The notes beneath the pieces are model-generated. The model saw nothing but the letters and a program-made list of their open reading frames with translations. It made no database searches and was not told where the DNA came from. Shown in pieces: positions 19,477 through 29,838 of a stretch of DNA of 50,920 nucleotides (position 1 is the first letter of the stretch; every line of letters starts with the position of its first letter). Origin of the DNA: Gammaproteobacteria bacterium. Its GTDB lineage: Bacteria > Pseudomonadota > Gammaproteobacteria > JAGOUU01. The translations under genes and the position numbers were made by a program. The stretch covers positions 1 through 50,920 of the forward strand of contig JAGOUU010000005.1 in NCBI GenBank assembly GCA_018061105.1, written 5' to 3'.

Positions 19477-19549
19477 TAAGCGATATTATAATAAATAACA
19501 TAATTTTTTTAATGAGAAGTATATTCAATAATAGGGGCTAGCATTAATT

Positions 19550-21478
19550 ATGAATGACATGATAAAGAATTTATTTCTGTGGCTTATTTTAGCTATAGTT
19601 TTAATGTCAATTTTCAGTAACTTTGGCCCTCAACAAACTAACGTATCTCGAGCAGAATATTCTAAGTTTTTATTAAAAGTTCGTGATGGCCAGGTTTCTA
19701 AAATTACTGTCGACCCTGACACTCGCAAAATTACTGGAGAAAACAAAGACGGCTCTAAGTTTATTACTTATTTGCCATTTAACGAAGACAAAGATTTAAT
19801 TAATGACTTAATGCACTACCAAGTAGGTATCGATGGCAAACCGCCAGAACATCGCAGTTTCTTGTTTACTATTTTAGCCAATTCGTTTCCTGTTATTTTA
19901 TTTATAGGCCTGTGGATTTATATCTTACGTCAGATGCAAGGTGCTGGCGGTCGTGGTGCTATGTCATTTGGCAAGAGCAGGGCGCGTTTATTAAGTGAGG
20001 ACCAGGTTAAAGTGACTTTTGCCGATGTAGCAGGGGTGGACGAAGCCAAAGAAGACGTCGAAGAGCTTGTAGAGTTTCTCAGAGAGCCTGAAAAGTTTCA
20101 AAATTTAGGAGGAAGAATCCCCAGAGGGGTTCTGATGATTGGTCCTCCAGGAACAGGAAAGACTTTATTAGCAAAAGCCATCGCTGGTGAAGCTAAGGTG
20201 CCATTTTTTACTATATCAGGATCTGATTTTGTCGAAATGTTTGTTGGGGTAGGTGCCTCACGGGTTCGAGATATGTTTGAGCAAGCTAAACGACAAGCTC
20301 CTTGTATTATCTTTATAGATGAGATTGATGCTGTAGGCCGTCATCGTGGTGCTGGACTAGGGGGTGGCCATGATGAACGTGAGCAGACTCTAAATCAATT
20401 ATTAGTAGAAATGGATGGGTTCGAGGGCAGTGAAGGAGTGATTGTTATTGCTGCTACTAACCGCCCAGATGTGCTAGATCCGGCGTTATTACGTCCAGGC
20501 AGATTTGATCGTCAGGTTATTGTTGGGCTTCCAGATATCAGAGGCCGTGAGCAAATTCTAGACGTCCATATTCGTAAAGTTTCAGTAGCTGATGACGTCG
20601 TTACAAAAACTATTGCACGAGGCACTCCAGGTTTTTCAGGGGCTGATTTGGCTAATTTAGTAAACGAAGCTGCTCTTCTAGCAGCTCGGGCTAATAAGAC
20701 TAAGGTAGACATGGAGTCTTTAGATAGAGCGCGTGATAAAATTCTGATGGGTGCTGAACGTCGTACTATGATTATGCGGGAAGAAGAAAAACTTAATACG
20801 GCTTATCATGAAGCTGGTCACGCTATAGTGGGCAGGTTAGTACCAGAATATGATCCTATCTATAAAGTTACGATTATACCTCGTGGTCGGGCTTTAGGAG
20901 TAACAATGTATTTACCTGAATATGATGCTGTAAGCCGTTCTAAACGTTATTTAGAATCACAATTGTCTGTGATGTTTGGTGGTCGTATTGCAGAAGAAAT
21001 TATTCATGGTGAAGATGGTGTAACGACTGGTGCTAGCAATGATATTCAGAAAGCTACCGAAGTCGCTAGAAATATGGTTGCTAAATGGGGTTTATCAAAG
21101 AAGATGGGACCATTGTTGTATACTGAAGACGAAGGTGAAGTTTTCTTAGGGCATTCTGTTACTAAGCACAAAGCAATTGCTGATGATACTTCTAGACAAA
21201 TCGATCAAGAAGTACGAGCACTGATAGATAGAAACTACGAACGTGCTTATAAAATATTAACTGATAATATAGATATTTTGCATGCTATGGCAACAGCTTT
21301 GATTAAATATGAAACTTTGGATGCTCTCCAAGTTAATGAGATCATGTCTGGGCGTGAACCAACACCGCCAAAAGGATGGGATGATACACCTAAGGCTAAA
21401 AAGCCGCCATCTTCTGGTGCTGTTACATCAGATTATAGTTTAGATAATAAACGTCCAGAAGCTGATGTTGCATATTAG
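19550..21478 (+). CDS. ftsH: ATP-dependent zinc metalloprotease FtsH
   Basis: A membrane-bound AAA+ protease that degrades unassembled membrane proteins and regulators. Two membrane helices (about 5-23 and 103-121) flank a periplasmic domain. Then come Walker A 'GPPGTGKT' near 197, Walker B '[11 protein letters not shown]', the second region of homology '[17 protein letters not shown]', and the zinc site HEAGH near 420. The 642 aa length is normal. It lies 73 bases after rlmE and 17 before folP; 'GGGG'-type Shine-Dalgarno bases precede the ATG. Confidence 0.99.
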   Translation: MNDMIKNLFLWLILAIVLMSIFSNFGPQQTNVSRAEYSKFLLKVRDGQVSKITVDPDTRKITGENKDGSKFITYLPFNEDKDLINDLMHYQVGIDGKPPEHRSFLFTILANSFPVILFIGLWIYILRQMQGAGGRGAMSFGKSRARLLSEDQVKVTFADVAGVDEAKEDVEELVEFLREPEKFQNLGGRIPRGVLMIGPPGTGKTLLAKAIAGEAKVPFFTISGSDFVEMFVGVGASRVRDMFEQAKRQAPCIIFIDEIDAVGRHRGAGLGGGHDEREQTLNQLLVEMDGFEGSEGVIVIAATNRPDVLDPALLRPGRFDRQVIVGLPDIRGREQILDVHIRKVSVADDVVTKTIARGTPGFSGADLANLVNEAALLAARANKTKVDMESLDRARDKILMGAERRTMIMREEEKLNTAYHEAGHAIVGRLVPEYDPIYKVTIIPRGRALGVTMYLPEYDAVSRSKRYLESQLSVMFGGRIAEEIIHGEDGVTTGASNDIQKATEVARNMVAKWGLSKKMGPLLYTEDEGEVFLGHSVTKHKAIADDTSRQIDQEVRALIDRNYERAYKILTDNIDILHAMATALIKYETLDALQVNEIMSGREPTPPKGWDDTPKAKKPPSSGAVTSDYSLDNKRPEADVAY

Positions 21479-21495
21479 GATTTAGGATTAATTGT

Positions 21496-22428
21496 ATGCG
21501 AAACAGTCCTGCTCTTTCCGCTATAGCTGATAGTACTGCTTCTATTTCTATAGGCTCTTTAGGAAAAATTATTAAAATCAGAAATAAAATTTTAGACTTA
21601 ACTAAGCCTAATATTATGGGGGTGTTAAATATTACTCCTGACTCTTTTTCTGATGGTGGTAAATATTTTGATCTCAAGCATGCCTTGCGTCGTGTAGAAG
21701 AAATGGTTACTCAAGGTGTAGATATTATTGATGTTGGAGCTGAATCTTCTCGGCCTGGGGCGATAGAGATCTCAGCTCAAGAAGAGTTGGATCGTTTATG
21801 CCCCATACTTGAAAAAATTGTTCAAGAATTTAGTATATTAGTTTCCGTTGATACGTATAAACCCAAGGTCATGGAAGAAGTTATAAAATTAAAAGTTGAT
21901 ATTATCAACGATATTAGAGCATTACGGGAGCGGGATGAGATTAGAGATGGTTTAAATATTCTAGCTGCTGCAGAGATACCAGTTATACTAATGCATATGC
22001 AGGGTAAGCCCAGAAATATGCAGCGCCAGCCTCGTTATGAACATGTTTTTACAGATGTTTTTAATTTTTTCCAGCATCGAATTGAGATCTGTCGTAAATT
22101 TGGCATTAAAAGACAAAATATTTTGCTTGATCCAGGCTTTGGCTTTGGAAAAACTTGGTTTGATAATGCGTCGTTATTAAAATATTTAAATAAGTTTCAG
22201 GAGCTTGGCTGTCCTTTAGTCGTTGGTCTATCACGCAAATCAATGATTGAAAAAAACATGAAGGGAAGTGTGGCAATTGATGATAGACTATGCGCGAGCA
22301 TAGCATTAGCTACTATGGCAATTGAACGTGGTGCAGGTATAATTCGTTGTCATGATGTAAAAGCAACTAGACAGGCCATTGATTTAGTATACGCCATCTT
22401 AGAAGATGGTAATTGTATAGATGAGTAG
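21496..22428 (+). CDS. folP: Dihydropteroate synthase
   Basis: Condenses p-aminobenzoate with dihydropterin pyrophosphate in folate synthesis, and is the target of sulfonamides. 'IMGVLNITPDSFSDGG' and 'DVGAESSRPGA' are the two family signatures. 'DPGFGFGKT' binds the pterin and 'GLSRKSMI' lies in the pABA/sulfonamide region. At 310 aa it carries an N-terminal extension of about 35 residues before the TIM barrel. AGGA at about 21484 supports the ATG used. The ftsH-folP-glmM order is widely conserved. Confidence 0.98.
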   Translation: MRNSPALSAIADSTASISIGSLGKIIKIRNKILDLTKPNIMGVLNITPDSFSDGGKYFDLKHALRRVEEMVTQGVDIIDVGAESSRPGAIEISAQEELDRLCPILEKIVQEFSILVSVDTYKPKVMEEVIKLKVDIINDIRALRERDEIRDGLNILAAAEIPVILMHMQGKPRNMQRQPRYEHVFTDVFNFFQHRIEICRKFGIKRQNILLDPGFGFGKTWFDNASLLKYLNKFQELGCPLVVGLSRKSMIEKNMKGSVAIDDRLCASIALATMAIERGAGIIRCHDVKATRQAIDLVYAILEDGNCIDE

Positions 22429-22433
22429 ATCTT

Positions 22434-23846
22434 ATGAGTAATAACCGCAAGTACTTTGGGACAGATGGGATTAGAGGGCGAGTTGATGATGAGAACTTAA
22501 GCCCAGCCCTAGTTCAAGAAATAGGTCGTGCCATTGGTGTAGTTTTTGGTGGTGAAAATATATTAGTAGCACGTGATCCGAGAATCTCTGGTGACATGCT
22601 TCAAGCGGCATTAAGTGTCGGCATTTGCAGTACGGGAGTTTCAGTAAGTGATGTAGGCATTTTACCCACCCCTGCTTGCGCTTATTTAACAAAAAAATTA
22701 AAAGCTGATGCTGGTATAGTCATTAGTGCTTCCCATAACCCCTATTATGATAATGGCATTAAGTTTTTTGATAATACTGGGAATAAATTATCAGATCAGC
22801 AAGAATGTAATATTGAAAATGTTTTAAATAATAATATTAATAATCATGTTAAATTAAATACAAATTCAAATCATCTAGGAAAAATTATTCATAATACTAG
22901 TTTGGCTGATTGTTATATTGATTATTGTAAAGAAATAATTAATAAAATTAATAATGCTGCTAGTTTGGATTATATTAAAAATTTAAAAATAGTTCTGGAT
23001 TGTTCAAATGGCGCGATGTATAAAATTGCTCCTGAAATATTAAGTAGCTCGAATTTGATAGTTATTAATAATGAGCCCAATGGATTTAATATTAATCAAG
23101 AATGTGGTGCAGCTTGCAAACAGGGATTAAAAAAATTATCAAGTTTAGTTAGAGAACATTCGGCAGATCTGGGCATTGCTTTTGATGGTGATGGTGATCG
23201 CGTTATTTTAGTAAGTGCTAAAGGCGAAATTATAGATGGCGATCAAATTTTGTACATTCTAGCCTGTGAAAAATTAAGGATGAACCAAGCTGTACCTGGC
23301 TTAGTTGGTACATTGATGAGTAACCTTGGTTTAGAACAGGCTATGCAGTGTAGAGGAATAGATTTTTTACGGGCACAAGTTGGTGATCGATATGTGCTTG
23401 GAAAACTTTTAGAAAAAAATTGGGTGTTAGGCGGTGAGACGTCGGGGCATATAATAAATTTAGATCAAATTTCTACTGGCGATGGTCTTATTGCTGCTTT
23501 ATTAATCATTTCTACTTTAGGTAAAACAGGTTTATCTCTGGATGAATTAGTTAACGATTTTCATAAATACCCGCAAGTAATGTTAAATATTGATTTAGGC
23601 AATAACGCTAATCAAATTAGTAAAATTAGCAAAATTAATAGTGATGATATCTTAAAACGCTCAAATATTACTTCAGCAGTTTTAGATATAGAGCATCAAC
23701 TGGCAAATAATGGTCGCTTATTAGTACGCAAATCTGGCACGGAGCCATTGATCAGAGTTATGGTTGAAGGCGACCGTTTAACTGAAATTGAGAAATATGC
23801 TCATCAATTAGGTGATTTGATTAAAGCAGAATGTGCAAGTGGTTAG
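22434..23846 (+). CDS. glmM: Phosphoglucosamine mutase
   Basis: Interconverts glucosamine-6-phosphate and glucosamine-1-phosphate for UDP-GlcNAc, peptidoglycan and LPS synthesis. The catalytic phosphoserine is S100 in 'ISASHNPYYDNG'. The metal loop is 'FDGDGDR', the sugar-binding loop 'GETSGH' and the phosphate-binding loop 'RKSGTEPLIR'. The 470 aa length is slightly above the usual 445, with Asn-rich surface inserts near 126-145 and 390-400 that reflect AT bias. It is 5 bases after folP. Confidence 0.98.
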   Translation: MSNNRKYFGTDGIRGRVDDENLSPALVQEIGRAIGVVFGGENILVARDPRISGDMLQAALSVGICSTGVSVSDVGILPTPACAYLTKKLKADAGIVISASHNPYYDNGIKFFDNTGNKLSDQQECNIENVLNNNINNHVKLNTNSNHLGKIIHNTSLADCYIDYCKEIINKINNAASLDYIKNLKIVLDCSNGAMYKIAPEILSSSNLIVINNEPNGFNINQECGAACKQGLKKLSSLVREHSADLGIAFDGDGDRVILVSAKGEIIDGDQILYILACEKLRMNQAVPGLVGTLMSNLGLEQAMQCRGIDFLRAQVGDRYVLGKLLEKNWVLGGETSGHIINLDQISTGDGLIAALLIISTLGKTGLSLDELVNDFHKYPQVMLNIDLGNNANQISKISKINSDDILKRSNITSAVLDIEHQLANNGRLLVRKSGTEPLIRVMVEGDRLTEIEKYAHQLGDLIKAECASG

Positions 23847-23882
23847 CAAAAGGTGTCAGATTTAGAAGTATTAGGAAATATA

Positions 23883-24677
23883 ATGTTAGATTCCCTCCGG
23901 CCGTTAGTAGTTGCCAATTGGAAAATGCACGGAAGTGTTGCAGAAAATAATAAATGGTTTGCTGATTATTTAGATTTGAGTAGAGATATAAAAATAGACA
24001 GTAACACAGATATAATTATTGCTCCTAGTTATGTTTATTTGGGGCAGTTACAAAATGATATAAAAAAATTAAACAATAATAGTTCTCTTATTTCTTCTGG
24101 TGCACAAGATGTGTCTGAGTATAACAATGGCGCTTATACTGGCCAGGTTTCAGTTAGCATGCTTAGTGATTTTTCTGTTAAATATGTGATACTAGGTCAT
24201 TCAGAGCGACGTACTTTGTGTCAGGAGAGTGATATATTAGTTGCTAAAAAGGCTGAACAAGTATTATCATATGGGCTATGTGCTATAGTATGCGTCGGGG
24301 AAAGTCTTGAGCAAAGACAGTCTGAACAGACTTATAATACAGTTGGTCGACAATTAGCAGCAGTACTAGATTATTGTAATAATAATATAACAGCTGATAA
24401 CTTTGTTGTTGCTTATGAGCCTGTGTGGGCCATTGGTACTGGCGAGGTTGCAACGCCGCAACAAGCACAAGAAGTTCACTGTTTTATTAGAGAGCAATTA
24501 GGTAAGTTTTTATCAATAAATCTATCTAATAAAATAAGAATTATTTATGGTGGTAGTGTAAAACCTAATAATGCCAAAGATTTATTTTCACAACCTGATA
24601 TCAATGGTGGTTTAATTGGCGGGGCATCTTTAGATGCTAAGTCGTTTATACAAATTTGTGCAGCAACAGGAAGGTAA
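23883..24677 (+). CDS. tpiA: Triosephosphate isomerase
   Basis: Interconverts dihydroxyacetone phosphate and glyceraldehyde-3-phosphate. The catalytic residues are in 'ANWKMHG' (Lys), 'LGHSERR' (His) and 'AYEPVWAIGTG' (Glu); the phosphate loop 'YGGSVKP' and the final 'GGLIGGASL' are intact. I chose ATG 23883, preceded by AGGA with six bases of spacing, over an in-frame GTG at 23853 that would add ten residues with no good ribosome-binding site. The product is 264 aa. It is separated from secG by two bases. Confidence 0.97.
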   Translation: MLDSLRPLVVANWKMHGSVAENNKWFADYLDLSRDIKIDSNTDIIIAPSYVYLGQLQNDIKKLNNNSSLISSGAQDVSEYNNGAYTGQVSVSMLSDFSVKYVILGHSERRTLCQESDILVAKKAEQVLSYGLCAIVCVGESLEQRQSEQTYNTVGRQLAAVLDYCNNNITADNFVVAYEPVWAIGTGEVATPQQAQEVHCFIREQLGKFLSINLSNKIRIIYGGSVKPNNAKDLFSQPDINGGLIGGASLDAKSFIQICAATGR

Positions 24678-24679
24678 TA

Positions 24680-25027
24680 ATGTTATATCAATTGGTTTTA
24701 GTCGTTCATACATTGGTAGCTTTGGCTATTATTGTGTTAGTTTTTTTACAGCATGGCAAAGGTGCTGATATAGGTGCAACTTTTGGTGGTGGTGCATCAA
24801 ATACTGTTTTTGGTAGCCAAGGATCAGGTGGTGTTTTATATAAAGCAACCTGTGTCTTAGCTTTTTGCTTTTGTGTTACTAGTATTAGCTTAACTGCTAT
24901 TTTAGCTAAAAATAGACGTGCTGATCTAGGTGTATTCCCTACTTCACAAACTTCTCAAGTTGATCAAATTGAAAAAGATAATAGCGATGTACCTAATTTA
25001 CCAGCCAAAAATAACAAAAATAACTAG
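24680..25027 (+). CDS. secG: Protein translocase subunit SecG
   Basis: An accessory subunit of the SecYEG channel. It has two membrane helices (about 2-22 and 53-73) joined by the conserved 'LQHGKGADIGATFGGGASNTVFG' loop (read as adjacent pieces), then a polar tail. The ATG at 24680 has an AGGAAGG ribosome-binding site inside the end of tpiA. The product is 115 aa. The secG/tRNA-Leu/nuoA junction is conserved in many gammaproteobacteria. Confidence 0.96.
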   Translation: MLYQLVLVVHTLVALAIIVLVFLQHGKGADIGATFGGGASNTVFGSQGSGGVLYKATCVLAFCFCVTSISLTAILAKNRRADLGVFPTSQTSQVDQIEKDNSDVPNLPAKNNKNN

Positions 25028-25074
25028 AAGTTTTGTTCAGTTTGATGTAATCTTGATTGATAAATAATGTGCCT

Positions 25075-25156
25075 GCCGAAGTGGTGGAATTGGTAGACAC
25101 GCTGTCTTGAGGGGGCAGTGGCGCAAGTCGTGCCGGTTCGAGTCCGGCCTTCGGCA
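25075..25156 (+). tRNA. tRNA-Leu (anticodon GAG)
   Basis: The acceptor GCCGAAG pairs with CTTCGGC and the discriminator is A. The D-arm is 'TGGTGGAATTGGTAGACAC', the anticodon stem CTGTC/GGCAG and its loop TTGAGGG gives GAG (25109-25111). A long variable arm and a 'GGTTCGAGTCC' T-arm follow. It reads CUC/CUU leucine codons. CCA is not encoded: the bases after the discriminator are CTA, so the tail must be added enzymatically. Confidence 0.95.
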
Positions 25157-25193
25157 CTAATTCTCAATATAATAGATTTGAGTTTTGTTACAC

Positions 25194-25550
25194 ATGTTAA
25201 ACAACTATATACCTATTTTATTTTTTATTGGTCTTGGTTTAGCTATCGGAATATTACCTTTGCTATTAGGCAGACTTTTAGCCCCGCATAAGCCCTATCT
25301 AGAAAAAGTTAATCCCTATGAGTGTGGTTTTGATCCTTTTGGTGATGCACGTAGTAAGTTTGATGTGAGATTTTATTTAGTATCTATTTTATTTATCATT
25401 TTTGATCTAGAAGTTGCTTTTCTTTTACCTTGGGCAACAGTAATAGATAAAATTAACTGGCTTGGTTTTTCAGCTATGTTGTTTTTTTTAGTACTCTTAG
25501 TAGTAGGCTTTATCTATGAGTGGCAAAAAGGTGCGTTAGAATGGGAATAG
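25194..25550 (+). CDS. nuoA: NADH-quinone oxidoreductase subunit A
   Basis: A membrane-arm subunit of complex I next to the quinone site. It has three hydrophobic helices and the conserved loop '[22 protein letters not shown]' (read as adjacent pieces), with the conserved Cys, followed by '[15 protein letters not shown]'. The frame opens at a TTG (25185), but ATG 25194 gives the usual N-terminus (118 aa). It is first of the 14 nuo genes, 37 bases after tRNA-Leu. Confidence 0.97.
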   Translation: MLNNYIPILFFIGLGLAIGILPLLLGRLLAPHKPYLEKVNPYECGFDPFGDARSKFDVRFYLVSILFIIFDLEVAFLLPWATVIDKINWLGFSAMLFFLVLLVVGFIYEWQKGALEWE

Positions 25551-26020
25551 AAAATTTACTCAATCAAGGTTTTGTTACAACGTCTTTAGATAAGCTTATT
25601 AATTGGGCTAGAACTGGCTCGATGTGGCCTATGTCTTTTGGACTGGCTTGTTGTGCGGTTGAAATGATGCATGCTGGTGCTTCACGTTATGATCTCGATC
25701 GCTTTGGTATTTTCTTTCGACCAAGTCCACGCCAATCCGATGTCATGATTGTTGCTGGAACTTTGTGTAATAAGATGGCTCCAGCTTTAAGACGAGTCTA
25801 TGATCAAATGCCAGAGCCAAGATGGGTGATCTCAATGGGATCATGTGCAAATGGCGGTGGTTATTATCATTATTCTTATTCAGTTGTTCGTGGTTGTGAT
25901 CGTATTGTACCTGTAGATATCTATGTTCCAGGCTGTCCGCCAACAGCAGAGGCGTTGTTATATGGAATCATTCAGCTACAAAAAAAGATTAAGGCTACTA
26001 ATACTATTGCTAGAGATTAG
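25541..26020 (+). CDS. nuoB: NADH-quinone oxidoreductase subunit B
   Basis: Carries the terminal [4Fe-4S] cluster N2 that hands electrons to quinone. The tandem cysteines in '[10 protein letters not shown]', the Cys in '[10 protein letters not shown]' and '[13 protein letters not shown]' make up the cluster site. ATG 25541 (159 aa) overlaps the nuoA end by ten bases; the frame extends upstream but without support. Confidence 0.98.
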   Translation: MGIENLLNQGFVTTSLDKLINWARTGSMWPMSFGLACCAVEMMHAGASRYDLDRFGIFFRPSPRQSDVMIVAGTLCNKMAPALRRVYDQMPEPRWVISMGSCANGGGYYHYSYSVVRGCDRIVPVDIYVPGCPPTAEALLYGIIQLQKKIKATNTIARD

Positions 26021-26026
26021 ATAAAA

Positions 26027-26737
26027 ATGAGCGAGATTAATAGCAAATTAAAACAACAAGTCGAGCATCTAGAAGTTGTAAAAAAACTGTTTCCAGATAT
26101 AGTCAATAATATATCCTTGGATGAAACTTTACATGATATGCCTTGTCTGGAAACTACTACTGCTGATTTAAGTAGTTTTAAGTCATTAGCTAAGTTTTTA
26201 CGCGACAATGAGCATTACAGATTTGATCAACTAATTGATATCTGTGGCGTAGATTATTTAGCTTACGGGTTAACGCAATGGCAGACTAAAGAACCTACGA
26301 GCAGTGGCTTTAGTCGTGGTGTTGAACCCGATGCTAAAGAAACAAATACAAAATTTAATTACACTAAACGTTTTGCTGTCGTTTACCATTTATTATCATT
26401 AGAATTTAACACAAGATTACGAATCAAATGCTATCTTGGTGGTGAACCACCTCAAATAGACTCTGTAGTAGATATCTGGAACTCAGCTAACTGGTTTGAG
26501 CGCGAAGCGTTTGATTTATTTGGTATAGTATTTATTGGCCACCCGGACTTGCGCAGAATTTTGACGGACTATGGCTTTGTTGGCCATCCTTTCCGTAAAG
26601 ACTTTCCTTTAAGTGGTAATGTCGAAGTGCATTACAACGAAGAACTTAAACGAGTAGTCTATAGACCTGTGACAGTGGAGCCCAGAATATTAGTGCCTAA
26701 AGTAATAAGACAAGATAATAGAAACGTAACAATATAA
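26027..26737 (+). CDS. nuoC: NADH-quinone oxidoreductase subunit C
   Basis: A peripheral-arm (30 kDa type) subunit. It has '[10 protein letters not shown]' early and the signature '[26 protein letters not shown]' (read as adjacent pieces), then '[12 protein letters not shown]'. It is separate from nuoD, unlike the E. coli NuoCD fusion. At 236 aa it is a little long owing to a polar insert near 85-110. It is followed by a 37-base gap containing four TTTAA units. Confidence 0.98.
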   Translation: MSEINSKLKQQVEHLEVVKKLFPDIVNNISLDETLHDMPCLETTTADLSSFKSLAKFLRDNEHYRFDQLIDICGVDYLAYGLTQWQTKEPTSSGFSRGVEPDAKETNTKFNYTKRFAVVYHLLSLEFNTRLRIKCYLGGEPPQIDSVVDIWNSANWFEREAFDLFGIVFIGHPDLRRILTDYGFVGHPFRKDFPLSGNVEVHYNEELKRVVYRPVTVEPRILVPKVIRQDNRNVTI

Positions 26738-26750
26738 TAAATATATATAA

Positions 26751-26770
26751 TTTAATTTAATTTAATTTAA
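26751..26770 (+). repeat. TTTAA x4 repeat before nuoD
   Basis: Four perfect head-to-tail TTTAA units end four bases before the nuoD ATG and occupy the place where a Shine-Dalgarno sequence would be. No purine-rich ribosome-binding site is visible, so nuoD may depend on the AT-rich leader or on coupling to nuoC. Confidence 0.9.
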
Positions 26771-26774
26771 TACA

Positions 26775-28028
26775 ATGTCAGAGTTTCAAAATTACACACT
26801 TAATTTTGGCCCGCAGCATCCAGCAGCTCATGGTGTACTACGTCTAATTTTGGATATGGACGGGGAAACAATAACAAATGCTGATCCGCATATTGGTCTG
26901 TTACATCGTGCAACTGAAAAACTAGCTGAAAATAAGCCTTATAATCAAAGTATTGGGTATATGGACCGCCTTGATTACGTATCAATGATGTGTAATGAGC
27001 ATGCTTATGTACGAGCTATAGAAAAGTTATTAAGGATAGAAGCCCCTGTAAGAGCTCAGTATATTCGAGTTATGTTTGATGAGATAACCAGAATATTAAA
27101 TCATTTATTATGGCTAGGTGCGCATAGCTTAGATATAGGCGCTATGACAGTATTTTTATACTGTTTTCGTGAACGTGAAGATTTGCTAGATTGCTATGAA
27201 GCTGCATCAGGCTCCAGAATGCATGCGACTTACTATAGGCCAGGTGGTGTTTATCGCGATTTGCCGAATACCATGCCACAATACAAAGAATCAAAATGGC
27301 ATAACACAAAAGAAACTAAAGCAAGAAACTATAACCGCCAAGGCAGTCTGTTAGATTTTATCGATGACTTTACTAAAAGATTCCCTGCTTGTGTTGATGA
27401 GTACGAGACTTTATTAACTGATAATAGAATTTGGAAACAGCGTACTGTAGACGTTGCTATTGTGAGCCCTGAAAGAGCTAAACAACTAGGATTCACAGGC
27501 CCTATGTTAAGAGGCTCAGGCATAGCATGGGATTTACGCAAAAAACAAGTTTATTCAGTGTATGATAAATTAGATTTTGATATACCTATAGGTACAAATG
27601 GCGACTGCTATGATCGCTATTTAGTACGCGTCGAAGAAATGAGACAATCTAATAAAATTATTAAGCAGTGTGTTAATTGGTTACGGGCTAATCCTGGGTC
27701 TGTTATGTTAGATAATCATAAAATAGTTCCCCCTCGGCGTAAAAACATGAAATCTAGCATGGAAAGCCAAATTCATCATTTTAAGTTATTCACAGAAGGT
27801 TATTGTGTCCCAGAGGGAGAGGTTTACTCAGCAGTAGAGCACCCAAAAGGAGAATTTGGTGTCTATATGATTTCTGATGGTGCAAATAAGCCTTATCGAG
27901 TAAAAATTAGAGCTGCTGGTTTTGCCCATTTATCGGCCTTAAACGAAATGGTCAAAGGTCATATGTTAGCTGATGTGGTAGCTGTAATAGGGACTCAAGA
28001 CATAGTCTTTGGTGAGGTCGATCGATAA
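26775..28028 (+). CDS. nuoD: NADH-quinone oxidoreductase subunit D
   Basis: The 49 kDa-type subunit that forms most of the quinone-binding pocket. The '[12 protein letters not shown]' strand with the quinone-ligating His, '[11 protein letters not shown]' and '[12 protein letters not shown]' are intact, and the C-terminus 'DIVFGEVDR' is standard. The 417 aa length is normal. Its TAA shares an A with the nuoE ATG. Confidence 0.98.
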   Translation: MSEFQNYTLNFGPQHPAAHGVLRLILDMDGETITNADPHIGLLHRATEKLAENKPYNQSIGYMDRLDYVSMMCNEHAYVRAIEKLLRIEAPVRAQYIRVMFDEITRILNHLLWLGAHSLDIGAMTVFLYCFREREDLLDCYEAASGSRMHATYYRPGGVYRDLPNTMPQYKESKWHNTKETKARNYNRQGSLLDFIDDFTKRFPACVDEYETLLTDNRIWKQRTVDVAIVSPERAKQLGFTGPMLRGSGIAWDLRKKQVYSVYDKLDFDIPIGTNGDCYDRYLVRVEEMRQSNKIIKQCVNWLRANPGSVMLDNHKIVPPRRKNMKSSMESQIHHFKLFTEGYCVPEGEVYSAVEHPKGEFGVYMISDGANKPYRVKIRAAGFAHLSALNEMVKGHMLADVVAVIGTQDIVFGEVDR

Positions 28029-28537
28029 TGGAGCATAATATTAAAAATAATAATTTATTAAACTTATTATCAGATAACTCTAAACAAAAAATAGATGTTT
28101 GGATAAGAAAATTTCCAGAAGATCGTAAACAATCAGCTCTAATTGCTGGGTTGTTTATTGCACAAGAACAGAATAATGGCTATCTTACGGCTGATCTAGT
28201 AGCAGCAGTAGCAGACTATTTAAATATTCCTAGAATAACTGCTGAAGAATCAGCGACATTTTATTCTATGTATGAGCACAAACCAGTTGGTAAATATAAA
28301 ATATGTGTTTGTACTAATTTGTCTTGTATGTTATGCGGCTCTAAAGAAGTTGTAAAACATCTAGAAAAAAGACTAGGCATTAGTTTTAAACAAACTACTG
28401 CAGACGGTAAATTTACTCTAAAAGAAGTAGAATGCTTAGGGGCTTGCACTGCAGCGCCAATGATGCAAATTGGCAGTAAATATTATGAAAATTTAACTAT
28501 TGAAAAAATTGATAATATTTTAAACAATTTAGAATAA
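28028..28537 (+). CDS. nuoE: NADH-quinone oxidoreductase subunit E
   Basis: The 24 kDa-type subunit with the [2Fe-2S] cluster N1a. Four ligand cysteines appear in 'VCTNLSCMLCG' and 'ECLGACTAAPMMQIG'. The N-terminal helical domain includes 'AEESATFYSMY'. At 169 aa it is normal. It is coupled to nuoD by TAATG and followed by a 30-base gap before nuoF. Confidence 0.97.
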   Translation: MEHNIKNNNLLNLLSDNSKQKIDVWIRKFPEDRKQSALIAGLFIAQEQNNGYLTADLVAAVADYLNIPRITAEESATFYSMYEHKPVGKYKICVCTNLSCMLCGSKEVVKHLEKRLGISFKQTTADGKFTLKEVECLGACTAAPMMQIGSKYYENLTIEKIDNILNNLE

Positions 28538-28567
28538 TTAGAAATAAATTGAGAATAAAAAATAATT

Positions 28568-29827
28568 ATGGTCAATGAAGTTTGTTTCCGCACAATACAT
28601 CTTGAGAACTCATGGGAGTTGTCAACATACGAAAGTATTGGTGGTTATAAAATATGGCGTAAAATTTTGGCTGAAAAACCTGATCCCAATGAGTTAATAA
28701 AAGAATTAAAGTTATCTGCACTTAGAGGACGTGGTGGTGCAGGGTTTCCAACAGGATTAAAATGGAGCTTCGTAAACAGAAATGCTCCAGGGCAAAAATA
28801 TGTTGTCTGTAACTCGGATGAAGGCGAACCTGGAACTTGTAAAGATCGAGATATCATGCGCTACAATCCGCACCAATTAATAGAAGGCATGGCAATTGGT
28901 GGTTATATAATGAACGCAACAGTTGGGTATAATTACATTCGGGCAGAATACGCAGAGCCAATTGAGCGCATGGAGCAAGCTTTAAAAGAAGCTCGTGTTG
29001 CCGGTTTAATAGGTGAAAATATTTGTAATTCTGGTATTAATTTTCAGTTACATAATGTCACTGGCGCTGGTGCTTATATATGTGGTGAAGAAACAGCTTT
29101 ATTAGAGTCTTTGGAAGGCAAAAAAGGCATGCCGCGTTATAAACCGCCATTTCCGGCAAATTTTGGTTTATACGGCCGCCCAACTAATATTAATAATACT
29201 GAAAGTTATGCTTCTGTGCCCGTTATATTAGAAAAAGGCGGTCAATGGTTTTTAGATCTTGGTAAGCCTAATAATGGCGGGGTAAAACTATTTAGCGTAT
29301 CGGGGCATGTCACTAAACCAGGAAATTTTGAGATCCCATTAGGGACGCCATTTGCTGAATTATTAGAAATGGCCGGTGGTATGAAAAATGGTCGCAAATT
29401 AAAAGCTGTAATCCCAGGTGGTTCTTCAGTGCCAGTGTTACCAGGTGATGTTATGATGGGATTAACCATGGACTATGATTCAATAGCATCAGCTGGCTCT
29501 ATGCTGGGCTCTGGCGCTGTTATTATTATGGATGAAAATACCTGTATGGTAGAAGTTTTAGCAAGAATTTCTCATTTTTATTCTGAAGAATCTTGTGGTC
29601 AATGCACTCCATGTCGAGAGGGAACTGGTTGGGTGGCACGCATGGTGCATGATATATACCATGGTCATGCAACATTAAAAGATCTAGATTTGTTACATGA
29701 CATAGCTGGTGGTATGATGGGCAGAACTATTTGTGCGTTAGCAGATGCTGCAGCAATGCCTGTTCAAAGTTTTTTAAAGCATTTTAAATCTGAGTTTGCG
29801 GCAAAGTGTAAAGGTAATCCAAGGTAA
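28568..29827 (+). CDS. nuoF: NADH-quinone oxidoreductase subunit F
   Basis: Binds NADH and FMN and begins electron transfer. The FMN/NADH glycine loop is '[15 protein letters not shown]', and '[13 protein letters not shown]' and '[19 protein letters not shown]' (read as adjacent pieces) follow. Cluster N3 is held by '[11 protein letters not shown]' and the Cys in 'GRTICALAD'. The 419 aa length is normal. Confidence 0.99.
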   Translation: MVNEVCFRTIHLENSWELSTYESIGGYKIWRKILAEKPDPNELIKELKLSALRGRGGAGFPTGLKWSFVNRNAPGQKYVVCNSDEGEPGTCKDRDIMRYNPHQLIEGMAIGGYIMNATVGYNYIRAEYAEPIERMEQALKEARVAGLIGENICNSGINFQLHNVTGAGAYICGEETALLESLEGKKGMPRYKPPFPANFGLYGRPTNINNTESYASVPVILEKGGQWFLDLGKPNNGGVKLFSVSGHVTKPGNFEIPLGTPFAELLEMAGGMKNGRKLKAVIPGGSSVPVLPGDVMMGLTMDYDSIASAGSMLGSGAVIIMDENTCMVEVLARISHFYSEESCGQCTPCREGTGWVARMVHDIYHGHATLKDLDLLHDIAGGMMGRTICALADAAAMPVQSFLKHFKSEFAAKCKGNPR

Positions 29828-29838
29828 TTTAATAAATT

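Noticed and set aside
23853-23882. Upstream GTG start for tpiA
   Set aside because: It adds ten residues not found in the family and has no good ribosome-binding site, whereas ATG 23883 has AGGA at ideal spacing.
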